Positions 13,801 to 25,800 of a DNA stretch of 64,000 nucleotides are shown here, in pieces. Each line of letters opens with the position of its first letter. The stretch's first letter is position 1. This DNA comes from Trebouxia sp. TZW2008. Taxonomy: Eukaryota > Chlorophyta > Trebouxiophyceae > Trebouxiales > Trebouxiaceae. A program made the position numbers and the translations under genes. The notes below the pieces were generated by a model, which ran no database searches, was not told the origin of the DNA, and worked only from the letters and a program-made list of their open reading frames with translations. The stretch is taken from contig BDIU01000136.1 in assembly GCA_002118135.1 (NCBI GenBank), positions 372,001-436,000 of the forward strand. Direction: 5' to 3'.

Positions 13801-16800
13801 CAAGCTGGCATCCTTGTGCAAGTGCATACTGATATGACTGCTGATGGCTACCGCCAGACCCATAGTCAGACCCTTCACGTCCTTAAGAAGTGTTAATGCC
13901 CTGCGAATCTCCTCAAGAGCTGCTGCTTGCATCTGCAGACGACCATCTAAACAGTCACAACCAAAAGCAGCAAAAGATCAAGAGAAATCTGCATGCTGGT
14001 AGTAGTCGGGCTCATACCGACAGCAAAGAACTTAGCTAGGCTTGCCGCAGTTGCAGCATAAAAAATGGCATTCAAGCACTGGCTTGTTGTATGGGTATGG
14101 GCGGACTCCACAGATGAGACAGCATGGGCAACCATTGTTTCTGGTGGTCAAGGAAGCAGGCACAAGGCACCTATCAGAAGACAGCAGATTGAATGTTGCA
14201 CATGTACTAGGACAGTAACGCACAGTCTGCTTCCTCACAATTGACATGAGAAACCTGTTTCTTGCCTGGGTAGAATATAGAACAGGATGATGAAATGCAA
14301 CACCAACCTGCTCCTGGCTGAAGCGCTGTTCTGCTGCCTCCCACCACGGCCTTATCCACATATGCCAACCCAGGAGACCATTCTCGCTGAAGTCCTCTGT
14401 GGCACTACTGTCAGAGCCGCTTTCATGATGACCATTGGGCATGGCAGGCCTAGTGGCTGCTTCAATTTCACTCATTTCAACAGTCCTGCCTTCCAGCCGT
14501 GACTGCACCAGCAGCACTGGCTTACAGTCTACATCACGTGTGCAAGCAAAACAAGCGTAAAGGTGAAACAACTCTTGCAGAAGGGCACCAAGCATTGACA
14601 TAGAGGGTGCTGACCAAAAGAAGCAGCATGACGTGCCTGCTGTGCATTGAACTATTGGGCATGGCAACTCACAAGGTAGCATAAATGCAAGCCAACTTGA
14701 GACACCAACATAGTGTTAGATTTGAGCATCACTGACCTCCAGCCTCAATGGTATCGTATCATTGCATAGCGCTGATCGGTATGTCTCAAAGACTTGCTGC
14801 ATCTTTGCCTCAGCAGACGCAGCCTCAGGCAGTTGCTCGCTGAGCGTGACAAGATGCTGCCCACGCATTAGCACCAAGCGCTCATATTCGCCCCACTTGC
14901 CGCTGAAAGTTTCGACCTGTGCATTAGGAAAATATATTTGAGATGCCTGCTGCGTGCACGTTGCGCGTTGAACAAAGACAGAATGCAAGCCTAAAGCTTA
15001 TCAAAACGGTCAAATAGGATCTATCACATCTGATGCATATCAGCTGATACAATTGACAGTCTGACATAAGGCATGTTGTGCATCATCTGAGCTATATGCT
15101 GATGACAAGTGTGCACAAAGCACACTATGCAAAACAGCATTCAGACTTTGAGTGCTTGATAACTGTAACAATGGGCCAGCGCAAGCTTGCAGCTGGACCT
15201 CAAAATGCCTGTGCAGCTGCAACAGCTTACTTCTGCAATGCTTGCGGCCAGCTGAAACTCTGAGAGAAATGGGTCTGGGACTGCATACATGTCTGGCCAT
15301 AGGAAGTCTATGCTGGAATGCACATCAGCTGCAACTGCAGGGCAGGCACAGACAACGCAAAATTGTCTCTGTAGACCAGCATTACATGATTTGAGCAGCA
15401 AATGCACCATAATAGACAATGCATAATGACAGACAATTTGTTATTGGGCACTATAGACCAATGATCCATATTCTGAGCAGCCAAATGCATTTGAGATGCG
15501 CACTGTGCTGGGGCTAACGATGTTAAGCACTTGCTGTCAGTTTGCAAACCAATGATGTGCTCACAACTCGATATCTGTCAGCGGGCAAATTCTGCAAGTG
15601 CTATCAACTTACCTGCAGCAATGTCTTGCAGGCAGGCGCTGTTGAGTTCATATAGGGTCTGCATTTTGCCTGTCTTGTTAGACATGATGTCCATGTAGGT
15701 TTGTCCACCAACCCTGCAAGCATGACTGTGTAACTTTGCATCTGCATTGAAGCAGGGGCAGCAGGTACAAGAATCACGTAGTGCGTCAGGGGCATGCTAT
15801 CAAACAAGCGGGGGATGAAAAGCTGGACCATTTTCAGACATGCTGACTGAGAACACTGCAGTTGAGCTGCAGCATAACAGGTCTTGGCAGGTATAGCCCC
15901 GTCACATTACCTACACTTGGCCTTTGTACCTTGGGCAGTTACAAATACAAAGGCCAAGGGTGGACCCAGAGACACTTTGCAGACAAATGTGTACAAACAT
16001 CTTTCACCCTTCGCATGTGGTAGAAATGGTTCAGGTCAGTACAGGACCAGACTGGTCGGAGGCAATTGTTTGCTCCAGTGTACACCTATGGGGTCTGCTG
16101 AGCCTCTCCAGCATGCATTTTGCATGAAATGGGAAATCAAGATGTTACCTGGATATGTCACCAAGACTAATGCTGTCTCCATTCTCTGCAGCCTTCTTTA
16201 CAAGGTAGCTCACAAAAACTTCCGTCAACCCAGCAGGAGGTCTATCTAATGCGACTGGCTCGTATTGATCCCTGACTGCCTCAAGACTGCTGACCAAGGC
16301 GGGCAGGGTAGGCAAGGGGGACATGTCAGGGGGTACTACTCCCTCCCACATGGCCCAATCCTCCTCCCACAGCTGTGAAGGCAATCACTTGAATCAAGAA
16401 CTGACTGATGACTGTGAAGGCAATCACTTGAATCAAGAACTGACTGATGAAACCTCCTCAGCCAAAAGCTTGTGCCAATCATGTTTTGCGCATGCATATG
16501 ACACAGTGAGCAGCGCATGAGCAAGCTGCTGGCATGCAATGGCACAGCTGGAGCAACTGATTGAGGAGCACACACACTGATGACTCAGGGAACTGTGGTG
16601 ACATGTCCCAGAAGTTAAAACAAACCTGGATCAGAAGCTTAGTGGGGTCCAAGTTGATGTTGTTAAGATCACGAGCAGATCGCTCAGATGACTCTGCCTG
16701 CAGCCATCAAAAAATTGCTCAACTTTGCAGGAATGACATGAGGCGGAGGAACTGACAAAAGGTTCTGACTTCACATTGCAATCCAATATATGCATGCAGA

Positions 16801-18949
16801 CAGTGCTGTTTGAAGTGACTGGCAACCAAAGGAGAGTAGCATGTTGCTTTGGAAGCAACGCCACATGCAGTTTTGTTTCATTGAGTCTTGCATGATGACT
16901 TCAGGTGCACCAAAACCAGTACATGGCACACGCTCATGCAGACCACAGATGCATAGAATTTCGTACATGTAGCGATTCACTGATAAAGCTGGCTCTTCCA
17001 GAGACTATGCTGTCATCAACATTTGCTATGCCACCAAGCTCTTCTCTGAACATCACTTGCATAGAACTTGTCACTTTGCCTTCAGGTGGAACAAGCGCTC
17101 TCATTGCTTTCACCTGCAACACACAGTTGAGGCAATTTCAGGTGACTAAAAATCTGGTCTGAGCACTCCTTCCGCATGCATGAACGGCAAACACAGAGAC
17201 TGGGGCGCAAAGAAACAAACACAGCTGGACACTGGACAGCTTGCAAAGGAACGCCTGATCATGGCAGCTTGTCACCCATTTTGAGCATGTTGAAAGCCTC
17301 GGCTGAGACCCACCAGTTGACGGACTTCGTGCGCCGAATCTTTGGGCAGATTTTCAGGCAGCTCATGCACCAACTGACTCAGCGGCAGGTTTGTGAGACT
17401 CTGCAAAGCCGCGATGCGACTATCATTGTCCTACATACCCACATGAAGGGTCAGCCACAATATTGTCCCTAGCTGGCAACGGCAATTGGACTTGGATTTG
17501 GCAGCTTGCATGTCTGCAGGTGTCTGCCTTGCAAGCGACCAACAACAACAAGCTGCTGAGACAAGCCCAATAAGTGTACTCATTTACAGCATACTGCACC
17601 AATATGCAGTAAAGATTGCAGCTGAGCGATGCAGGGCAAGAAACCTGACCTGGTGCTCATCAACAACGCGCTGGACAAATGCTACCACCTGCAGAGACCA
17701 CAAAAGGTTTTTGATTGCTCAGGCAGTGAAGATGCTCCCATGCACATGGCAGCCTGGAATCAGCCATGTGGAGCAGAAATTCTCAGATAGCAAGGCTAGA
17801 GCTGTTTGCTTGTGCATTTGCCTACCTCTTCGAGCCATTTGGACCGGATCTCATCATCAGCATCCTTCTTTGCCTGCTGCTTCTTCTTGATCTGCTCAGT
17901 TGTTGCCTTCTGATTGTCCTCACTGTCTAGAGACCCCATGTTGCCAATATGCAAATGCTGAGCTAACTGCAGCAAACAGACACAAAACTGGAACCTGTTA
18001 AAATGCACAATGCCCTAGGAATGGCTTGACTTGTGCAAAGTTGAGGGACTGCAGCATGCCACTCATTTCACGTTTGCTGTGGCAACAATAAGGCTCTGTG
18101 CACATGTCAAATAGCTTGCAAGTAGACTTGCCTCCAGGTGATGATTGAGTTGTCGCTGTCCCATATTCCGCCGTCGCTGCAAAGCTTGCCCTAGATTGTT
18201 CTTGTGCATCTCATACAGCAGTCCGCTGTGGAAAATGCCATCAAGCACGTCAGCTGCATTAGGATTGGACTTGTTGTTTCTCTCACTCTCTCTCCTGGCC
18301 TGTTCCATCTGTACCATGAGCCTGACTTTCAGCGCCTTGACGTCACGCGGCTCCTTCTGCAAGTCTTCCAACTTTTCGAAGTCGCACAGAAGCGGTGGCT
18401 GCAGCACAGGCTCGGCCACTTAGCTGACATGACTAAGAATCCTCGCACTGACTGTGTACAAAGCAAGCTCAGGTCTACCTGCTCAACAAGCTCTGTGGCT
18501 GGGTCATTTGCAGCATCGACTTCCTCAAGCAGGTGCAGCTTTTCGAAGCCAGGACGAAGGACACCCAAAAGTCTGTAATAGAATCTTGCGCACAGCAATG
18601 ACTGGTACTGTTCAGCACCTTGGCGAGCATTTTCTACAGCTGAGAACAGTCTTTGAGCCTGCTCATCTGGCAAGGAGACTCGAAAGCCGTGGTCGTCCTC
18701 AAGGACCTTGGCTCTCAGCAACTCGTCCACCGCATAAGTGAGGTCGACCTTTGCCTTGCACAGCAAAGATACGGCGGAGGGGTTGCCCGCAACGTGTGCG
18801 CTTATTTCCTTGTTCAAATCACTGAAGTCAAATTTCTTGCGCAAGCGCTTCGTGATGTCGCGCACTTTCTCGATGGACTTCTGGTCCTTTGCAGACGCTG
18901 CGCTGGCCGCTGGAGCACCTTTAGACTTGGCCTTGCTTTTGCCAGCCAT
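1869..18949 (-). CDS. Large ubiquitin-specific protease-like protein with four CCHC zinc knuckles
   Basis: Predicted cysteine deubiquitinase of the plant UCH-related/USP53-54-like branch. C-terminal exons hold the Cys box GLQNMTGEYNCFLN (exon ending near 4289), AVDPTKLRVALGGL (about 3590-3735), GDAAEVLTALYEKL (about 3030-3150), a zinc-binding CDSC...CDTD pair (about 2700-2890), and the His box YYGQHYLAFV with NSWCMFDD (1869-2105). The Cys, His and Asp positions all look intact. Exon 6669-7511 has four CX2CX4HX4C knuckles. I checked phase continuity across 4289, 4690-4860, 5104-5600, 5890-6330, 6669-7511, 8259-8347, 8740-8808, 9180-9290, 9890-9990, 10215-10370, 10585-10640 and 10745-10870, so knuckles and protease are one protein. 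Exon 13650-13946 resembles plant DUF629. Upstream exons to MAGKSKAKSKG at 18949 are charged and coiled-coil-like; there the single-gene model is less sure, and 10.9-18.9 kb could be a separate gene. Confidence 0.72.
3285..3535. repeat. Decayed approximately 70-bp tandem repeat in a USP-gene intron
   Basis: Three to four units share ttgacaaagct, catggcagcag and catgagcagcagacactg in the same order. They lie in the intron between the exon at about 3590-3735 and the one at 3030-3150. Confidence 0.6.
4448..4545. repeat. SINE-like dispersed repeat, copy 1
   Basis: Contains agtacaggaccaaag, gctccagtacatat, ctagctgggcctgctgagcc and a short gaatgaatgaa tail. Related copies lie at 16032-16128 and 48829-48995, with a weaker one near 27715-27815. 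Inside a USP-gene intron. Confidence 0.6.
6669..7511 (-). other. Zinc-knuckle exon of the USP gene
   Basis: An 843-nt exon, the longest clear one in this gene. In order it encodes an acidic/Lys linker (DEDWSTVDKKKDRKG), a Pro/Ser-rich segment, then knuckles CDKCGKWGHKADAC, CDHCGEQGHSIKGC, CHFCHQIGHLKEEC and CHLCGQHGHFRSMC, and an Ala/Gln/Arg-rich tail with RGRNRGRREG. CCHC knuckles usually bind single-stranded RNA or DNA. The 5' border pairs with exon 8259-8347 (phase 2, giving SDSR then EAAPS). The 3' border pairs with the exon ending near 6330 (AA plus G gives Lys, then RGGKDSRQ). No Gag capsid, protease or reverse transcriptase sequence is nearby. Confidence 0.85.
8358..8533 (-). mobile_element. 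TA-flanked MITE-like element, copy 1
   Basis: About 176 bp starting TACAGTAATTTTT and ending AACTCACTGTA on the plus strand, i.e. TA-CAGT...ACTG-TA. This fits a TA target duplication and short terminal inverted repeats of a Tc1/pogo-like non-autonomous DNA element. Similar in sequence to 27518-27698 (shared ttcttggtaa.caaagcagtcg and ttctgactgca.tggt). It ends 10 nt before the 3' splice site of the exon at 8259-8347. Confidence 0.6.
9290..9395. repeat. Approximately 30-bp tandem repeat next to a 3' splice site
   Basis: About four degenerate units of gctgctatgacagac / gctgctgagacagatgctg lie immediately upstream, in gene orientation, of the USP-gene exon ending near 9288 (DETQQQVADKTM). Confidence 0.6.
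12400..12943 (-). repeat. Three tandem approximately 185-bp copies of a USP-gene exon edge
   Basis: The exon at about 12290-12535 encodes VNEAYIRQFVEVLFTPPGSY. Its start is repeated at about 12580-12780 and 12780-12943, with shared landmarks gagtgaacaacactt, aactgcctgatgtaagc, cacctccggctgc and tcatgctgcc. Only the copy nearest the rest of the exon keeps the open frame. The decayed copies lie upstream in gene orientation. Confidence 0.75.
13047..13140. repeat. Approximately 27-bp tandem repeat
   Basis: Units gctacagcaagctgcaaaca / gctacaacaagctgcaaaaa / gctacagcaagatgcagaac are repeated three to four times in a USP-gene intron. Confidence 0.7.
16032..16128. repeat. SINE-like dispersed repeat, copy 2
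   Basis: Contains agtacaggaccagactggtc, ggaggcaattg, gctccagtgtacacct and gtctgctgagcctctccagc, matching copies at 4448 and 48829 in order and spacing. The tail is short and degenerate. Confidence 0.6.
16373..16450. repeat. Perfect 39-bp direct repeat (two units)
   Basis: The unit beginning tgtgaaggcaatcacttgaa and ending ctgactgatgac occurs twice without mismatch. It lies immediately upstream, in gene orientation, of the USP-gene exon encoding LWEEDWAMWEG, so it duplicates the branch-point/3' splice region. Confidence 0.85.
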
Positions 18950-19574
18950 GTTGCGATCTTGTGATCACGGGCTTGTCGGCCCAGTCAAGTCATTGCAATC
19001 GCTGCCGCGCACGTACCCGCAACATACGTTGCTCAAGAAGTTTCACTGAGGCTCAGCTCGCGTGTCACGGGCCGTGCTGCACACCGTGTGCACCTGTGTC
19101 ACTTTCACTGAGGGAACGAATGATGTCGAAATTCAGTCAAAAACCTAAAGTTTGGCCAATTTCGTTGCAGACCTCGCGGAAATTGCTGCCATGTAGAACA
19201 AAAGTTTCATTGGATTTTGACGTCGTTCTATGTCGCCCGACGTGAGTGCTTTCAGCAGACAGGGATTTGAGGGGTCGTGTTCTACACAGAGCTTTGAGGC
19301 TGGCTATTGCCAGCTGTAGACGACAGATCATGCAGCAAGACCTTAAGCGCAATCTGCTGCTGTAAATGTAGCCACTTGCAACTGCCCTGACAAAATTGTT
19401 TATCACATGGCATGGCAACACATCGTGCATCGAATCATCCTTCAAGTCGCATGCATTGCATGCTTCCCATGAGGAAGATCAATGCGTCCCTGCGGTCATG
19501 GCTTCGGTCAATGTGCAATAGTGCTTTCGCAGGTGGCCGCCGGGTGAAGCTGCAAATACAGCAGTCCGTCGATC
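18950..19574. promoter_or_regulatory. Divergent intergenic region, USP gene / PA2G4
   Basis: 625 bp between two start codons on opposite strands, so it should hold both promoters and 5' UTRs. It is richer in CpG than the introns. No defined TATA box was recognised. Confidence 0.5.
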
Positions 19575-21979
19575 ATGTCTGACCACGAGTCCGAAAACGA
19601 GGAGCAGCAAGAGCTCGACTTGAGCAAGGTGCGCCTCCTGGCTCCGGTTCTCAGCGAGGCGTCACGAACTGCTTTCAAAACGCGCACTCAAATGAGCTTG
19701 TGCGGTGCAGTCCGATGTCGTCACGAAGTACAAAGCTGCAGCCAAGATCACAAACAGTGAGTGAATGTGTTTGTGCCGTCGTCCAACGGTCAGCATCAGG
19801 CTGAATCACCCTGCGTGTCACATGCAGGCGTTTTGGCAAGTGTCATTCAGAGCTGCAAAGCAGACGCGAAGATAGCAGACTTATGCCAACAAGGCGACAA
19901 ATACATTCAAGAGTGAGTGCTGCAAATGGCGAATGTGGCAGGCCTCTGCAGATTCTGACTCTGCTGGCATGCAGGGCTGTGAGCAAGGAGTTCAAGGGCA
20001 AAAATATTGAGAAGGGTGTTGCTTTCCCCACTTGCATTTCAGCAAACCAGTAAGTTGTGCATCTTGCGTGAGGCTGCATATGTCTCATCACTCCTGTTCA
20101 AACATTTTACCTGTCTGCCTGCAGCATTGTTGGGCATTTTTCGCCCCTCAAGGAAGACAACACTGTCATCAAAGGAGGAGATTTGCTCAAAATGTAAGCC
20201 CAGCCCCGTTGCTGCCTGCAATGCTCAAAAGCTAGCAGTGGCATTCTACTGCAGTGCATGATGTGCAATCCAGGTGTGTTCCAACATCTTCATAGCACCT
20301 ATAAATGCCTACGTTGCACACACAAGCATGTGCAGTGTACGCCGTGCCTTGCACAAAGTTATGACTGTTTGTGTGATGTGCACTGTAGTGACCTGGGGGT
20401 TCACATTGATGGGTTCATAGCAACAGCAGCACATACGCTGCAAGTACCTGAGTGCACAGATGGTTCATCAGAAGCAGCCCCTATTAGTGGCAAAGCAGCT
20501 GATGTTGTCGCAGCAGCAAACACAGCGTTAGAAGCAGCCTTGCGGCTTGTACGTCCTGGCAAACAGATCAGCGATGTGCCTGATGTACTGCGGACAGTCG
20601 TCGAATCATACGGTTGCAACCTAGTTGAAGGCGTTATGATGCATCAGATGAAGCAGTTTGTCATAGACGCCAACAAATGTGTCCTCAATCGACCGTCTCC
20701 TGAGCACAAAGTTGAAAATGGTGAATTTGAGGAGAATGAGGTGTATGCAGTGGATATTGTTGTTAGCACCGGCGAGGGTAAACCTAAGGTAAGCATGCTT
20801 TGTTTGGTGTCTATGTGGTCCTTGCTTGGACTTGTGGCTTCGATCGCAGGATGCAAGTGGCTGTGCACCATTGCTCAAGCACTGTACTGAATCTGGTGTT
20901 GGCTACAGCTTGTTGACGAGAAACAGACAACAGTCTATAAGAGAGCGTTGGACATGGTCTACAGTTTGAAGATGAAGGTGAGCTTGCTGTTGAACACATA
21001 TGTTGGGACTATGCTGTGTATCATCATGAGGCTTGTGACAGCATAGCTTCACTGCACGCATTGTGTCTGCAAGCGCCTTGCAAATCAAAGCGTTGATGCT
21101 TCAGCTAGTTTTGCAACGTGACTAGCGTTGACTGCTTATGCGCTTTCTGCATCCAGGATTCTAATCTCCGTTGCTGTGTCTACTTTATAAACCTGTACAG
21201 TCAAACTGACTGGTGCGTTTGAAGGCCTCACGAGCAGTCTTCAAGGAGATCAACACAAGATTTCCTGCTCTGCCATTCACATTCCGAGAGCTTGAGGGTA
21301 CCAGCTCAAGAGAAGCTAGCAGCAGCAGACTTGGCATTGTTGAATGCCTGAGTCATGGCCTGCTGCATCCATACCCAGTGCTGTATGAAAAGCAAGGCGA
21401 ACTTGTGGCTCAGTTCAAGACAACTGTGCTGTTGATGCCAAATGGCTCTGACAGGTGAGAGCTTTGTCAGACTTTAGCAGCATATTGCCTTGACATTGCC
21501 TTAATTCATCAAGCACATGTTGCTAGGCACGCTTTGGCAGCCAGCGACTAAATACGTGCACAGGCAATTAACTGCCTTCATGCAAGTCTGTTAGAAGCTG
21601 TTTGGAAGCAACTGAAGTCTGCTGGAAGCTGTTTTGAAGCAACTGAACTGGACATGCAAGGAAGACAAGCTCTTGTGCATATCCCTTTTCCAAAAGGTTT
21701 CATATTCAGGATAGCTGGCCATTAGGCTGATGCTGTGCAGTTGATCCCTTCCTTTGCTTCATGTACGCTGTGTGGAACTGCGAAGATTGCTGTTGCAATG
21801 TCTTCAGGATAACAAGCGCGCCATTGCAAGAGATCAAGTCAGACAAGCAAGTGACAGACGATGAGGTCAAGAGCCTGCTGGCAAGCAGTCTCAAGTCAAA
21901 GAAAAAGAACAAAAAGAAGAAAGCTGCTGGCAAGGTTGAAAACGGCGCCAAAGAAGCTGAATCAGCTGAAACAGAGTGA
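19575..21979 (+). CDS. PA2G4: Proliferation-associated protein 2G4 / ERBB3-binding protein EBP1
   Basis: Catalytically inactive methionine-aminopeptidase-fold protein that binds ribosomes near the tunnel exit and affects rRNA processing and growth. Nine exons: 19575-19628, 19711-19756, 19828-19912, 19975-20049, 20125-20193, 20389-20788, 20909-20977, 21225-21454, 21808-21979. All join in phase to 399 aa, typical for the family. Landmarks are SDVVTKYKAAAKITN, FPTCISANHIVGHFSPL, GVHIDGFIATAAHT, GVMMHQMKQFVID, the FPALPFTFREL stretch and a Lys-rich C-terminal tail (KKKNKKKKAAGK) typical of EBP1. The start MSDHESENEEQQELDLSK matches the acidic family N terminus. Head-to-head with the USP gene and convergent with the M16 gene. 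Confidence 0.96.
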
Positions 21980-22812
21980 CTTATAGGGCCAATCCCAGCA
22001 GTTGCTGCAATCTGCTTCGGCTCAGTGACCCACACTGGCACTAGACTGCCACCTCCACTCATCAGACAGCATGTGGCACAAGCAATAGGTCACATCAGCA
22101 GCTGCAGCCGTGATGACTTGCTGCAAGTATGTGAAGGGACATAGCAAGGGCTCGTCTTGTTGCTCATGGGTTGAGCAGCTTGGCAGATGCTGTCATTTTC
22201 ATGCAACATACATGTCTGGCAGACGCCAGAAGAGATGAAGCTGCACAGGATTGTGTGATCATGCTGCTCAGGAAACATGCAAGCAGTCAACAATGCAGCA
22301 CTACAAGACCAACCGCTTGTGGTTGCCTGGGGATGTCTGCCCTTCACACATGCTGTCTGCTGTGCAAATTCTTGGTTGGAAGCCTTTGGTCAATTTGCCA
22401 TATGTGGGTCACATGATTGGCTTGAGGCGTTGCGAAGATTGATGCGGGACGTCTGCTGTCGAAGCTTGTAAGAGCTGTTGACATGGTGCATTGCTCAGTG
22501 ACATGCATCAGTGTCCATTCTATTTTGAAGTGCATGCCAAAACCACCATGGCGTTCGCAGCAGCTGCCGGTCAGGGTGTTGCGTGACAACGACCGCAATG
22601 TAAGATTCCTGCGCACACAGCCGCTGGCAGCTGCCGTGCTGAAATTTTCGCATCTTGTCAAAGGCCTTTACTAGAGTTGCACCATGATGGGGCAACAGAT
22701 GATCTGTTGCAGCAGCAGGGGCAGAGCCTGAGGATGGCCTAGGCATGCTGGCAAGCTGTCAACCAAAAATCGCTTGCAACTGCTGCACCTAAGTCAATGC
22801 TTTGCCTTATTG
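21980..22812. other. Convergent intergenic region, PA2G4 / M16 protease
   Basis: 833 bp between two stop codons. It must contain both 3' UTRs. Short open frames exist on both strands, but none looks conserved or has splice partners. Confidence 0.5.
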
Positions 22813-25800
22813 TCATGATATCAGGGCTGGTACAAAAGGCAAATCACACAGTGAAAGATGCTGTTTGAGAGCATCTAGCTCTGCTACATCCTGCTGTGCA
22901 GCACCCTGTGACTCTGCTGTCACATGGCCATTGCACACAACATGAATTGCGATTTGCCGTCTACTCTGAGCAGACTGGGGTATATGCTGCGCATAAAAGT
23001 TGCTGATCTGTTCTTGCTTGATGCTTTTGAGCTGTTCCACCTCCTGCTGTCTTGACGCAAAGTTATACCTGCAGCAAGTCAACCCTGAGCAAAGGTATTG
23101 GCGTTGCATGATTTGCATGCATGCATGAAGTGCATTTGCCTGTGCAAGGCAGCATGCATGCATGACCAACAGTTAAAGTCATGAAAAGACGGGCATTTTG
23201 CGCCTCTACCATCATTTGTTTCTTGATGCTTCAGACGGTCATGTGTGTACCTGCGTGATTGAATCTGCTCCCAATGCCTCTCAGATTCCTCTAGCAGGTT
23301 GTGATCCTGTTGCATCTTGGCAGCAATAAGCGCCTGACGGTGCTTCTCAAAGTCCTCCGGCTGCATCTCATTTAGCAGAGCTGTGGAGCTCTCCAGAAAT
23401 GCCTCTATGCGCTCTTGCAATACTCTAGGACCATGAGTACCTACACACTAAAACAGTCTCAGGATGTGTCCATGTGCTTTGGCGATACTCGCGAGCACCT
23501 GCACACTTGCAAGTCCAGACAGCAGCTATGACTTACAAGCACACTTCTGAGTGTTACCCTCAATTGCAATCGTCAGTACAACAGACAGTGGTTGTTTGCT
23601 GGATTGCTGAGATGCAGTGTGACTTGCTAAATGCGCAAGACAGCGGTTCCAATACATCAGACATTATGCAAAGCCTTTCAGAGTACCAAACATTTAGGCG
23701 GAATATGTAGTGATTGAGTGAAGATGTTGACCTGAGACGACGCAGACAGCAAAGCCCAGGATGCCATGAGTGAGGCGTACACCACAGTGCACAGAATAGC
23801 CCAGCTGCTGCTTGGTACGCAAGGTGTCATAGCAGGGCTCGTGCAACACCTGCAACCCATAGTAGCAATAAAAAACCATATGTAATACTCAATATGCAAC
23901 ACAAGGGATGTAATATGCAAATACTGGAGAGTGTGGATCACTGAGATGCGACGTGAAACGCGCAACAGCTGGGGCCAACGTGTAATATGCAAGACGCAAG
24001 ATATATGTTACAGTCTCAATTGCTGTAATGGAGAGCAGGGTACTTCACTGATGCAATACAGTTACACAAAACATGAAAATGCAGAGCCTACCTGGTTGAT
24101 CATGTCCAGCAAACTTCGCTTTGCCAGGTCGTCAGTTCCAATTTGCACATATAGCTCCACTACACTGTTGCCCTCCTCTGGGTTCTTGGTCGCTGCTCTG
24201 CAGCACAGCTGAAGTGATTCGTTGCTTCTGTTGTAGAGCTACATTTCTGCAATATTTCTGATGCAGATTGTCCCAGTTTCCATGAAACAAACCAAGCATG
24301 TACACTTGTTGGCATAACAGCCCATCAGCCTAAGTACAAGCAAAAGGATCAAATGTCAACACAGAAGCAATGAGCCTGACCGCTTGCGACAACCTGTCGT
24401 ACCTATTGTTTGTGCTGCTTGTTCACCCAAATCAACATCATGAGCTGTGTGATTATACTGCTAGCCCCTCTGACAAGCTTTAGTAAGCAACTATGCATAC
24501 CAATTATCAGGTCTTATGTCAGTTGCAGTTACTTGTTTGCAAGCTGTGTGACTGTAGGTGACTGCACCATGCAATAACAAAGCATTTAGCCATGCAGGCC
24601 AGCAATAAAACAGGGATACAAAACGGCTGTGTGAAATTCAGCCCAGTGCGGAGTTTACAGCAGCCCTGGCGCCTTCAACAATTGAGTCCCAGACATTCCT
24701 TCAGCATTTCACAGTAGAAACAACATTAATGCAGGTGGTTTGCATTGACAAAAGACGTTTACGAACACAAGGTACATGATCTGCACAAACCAACTGCTCA
24801 CCAGAGACACAAGGATTGTCCAGTGGGCAACTGCTGCACTCTGTCAGGGGATCTGCTGTCAGCCGGCAGGGGAGTTGATTCAAAGCCTTGTCCCTGTTCT
24901 TGGGTTTGTGGATTGTGCAAAGCAAGTGATGAACATGCACTTGACAGTGCGCTGTCATGATTAACAAGATTTGCAGGAAGATCAACTATGTCAACAGAGG
25001 CGCACCTATGACACAGGGACTGTCCAGTGGGCAATTGCAGCACTCTGTCACTGGGTCTGCTGTCAGCTGGCAGTGGCACTGATCCAAGCGTTGCCTGAAC
25101 CTGATGGCCAAGGTGCAAAGCCTCTTGGCTAGTCACGTTGCCATGTAGCAGTCCCTCAATGCACACCTTGGACAGCATGCTAGGCAAGGCCTCTGCACGG
25201 CAGATACAGGAATATTGTTTGACACATTGTTGCAAGACACAACATTGCAGGGCACACAACTGCAGGACATATGATCACAGAAAACAGCATGCTAGTCAGG
25301 GCCTCTCTACAGCACATGCATCATTGAAGGACATGCTGTCCTGGCTGCATTGTTTTGAGTACTGCTCTGCTGCCTGTCACATCGCCATGTAGCAGCACCT
25401 CAATGCACACCTTGGACAGCATGCTAGGCAGGGCCTCTGCACAGCACAGGCATCATTGCATGACCTGCTGTCACACCATGGCAGCAAGGGCCCATGATGC
25501 CACAACCATGACTAGTTGAAGCTCTGCAGAACTTTCCCAATCTGTTTTCAGGTCATGGAAGCAGGGTCTTCACGGCGCCACAACCACAAAGGACTGGCAC
25601 TTGGCAGGGTGCACAATGTGAGTCATGTCATGGCAGCAGGATTCTAAATTGTCATATGAAACTGACTGGCGTTCTGCACACTTCTGCATGAGTAAATATG
25701 TCATGCAGAGTGCTCAATGCGGGTGGAAAAGCTTGGAGGAAACCCACCTTGCACTGCAGCAGCAGTGAGAGTTTCTAACTCAGACTGCACAGCCTCTACA

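Noticed and set aside
14032..14682. 216-codon minus-strand frame as a separate gene
   Set aside because: It reads through several apparent introns of the USP gene; only parts (near 14030-14160 and 14310-14530) look coding.
18125..18135. GC donor (GAG before gcaagt) in the USP gene
   Set aside because: It would give phase 0, while the next exon (SEDNQKATTEQ) needs phase 1; the GT four bases further on fits.
22171..22674. Plus-strand frames between PA2G4 and the M16 gene as a small gene
   Set aside because: No conserved motif, no convincing splice sites; more likely 3' UTR sequence.
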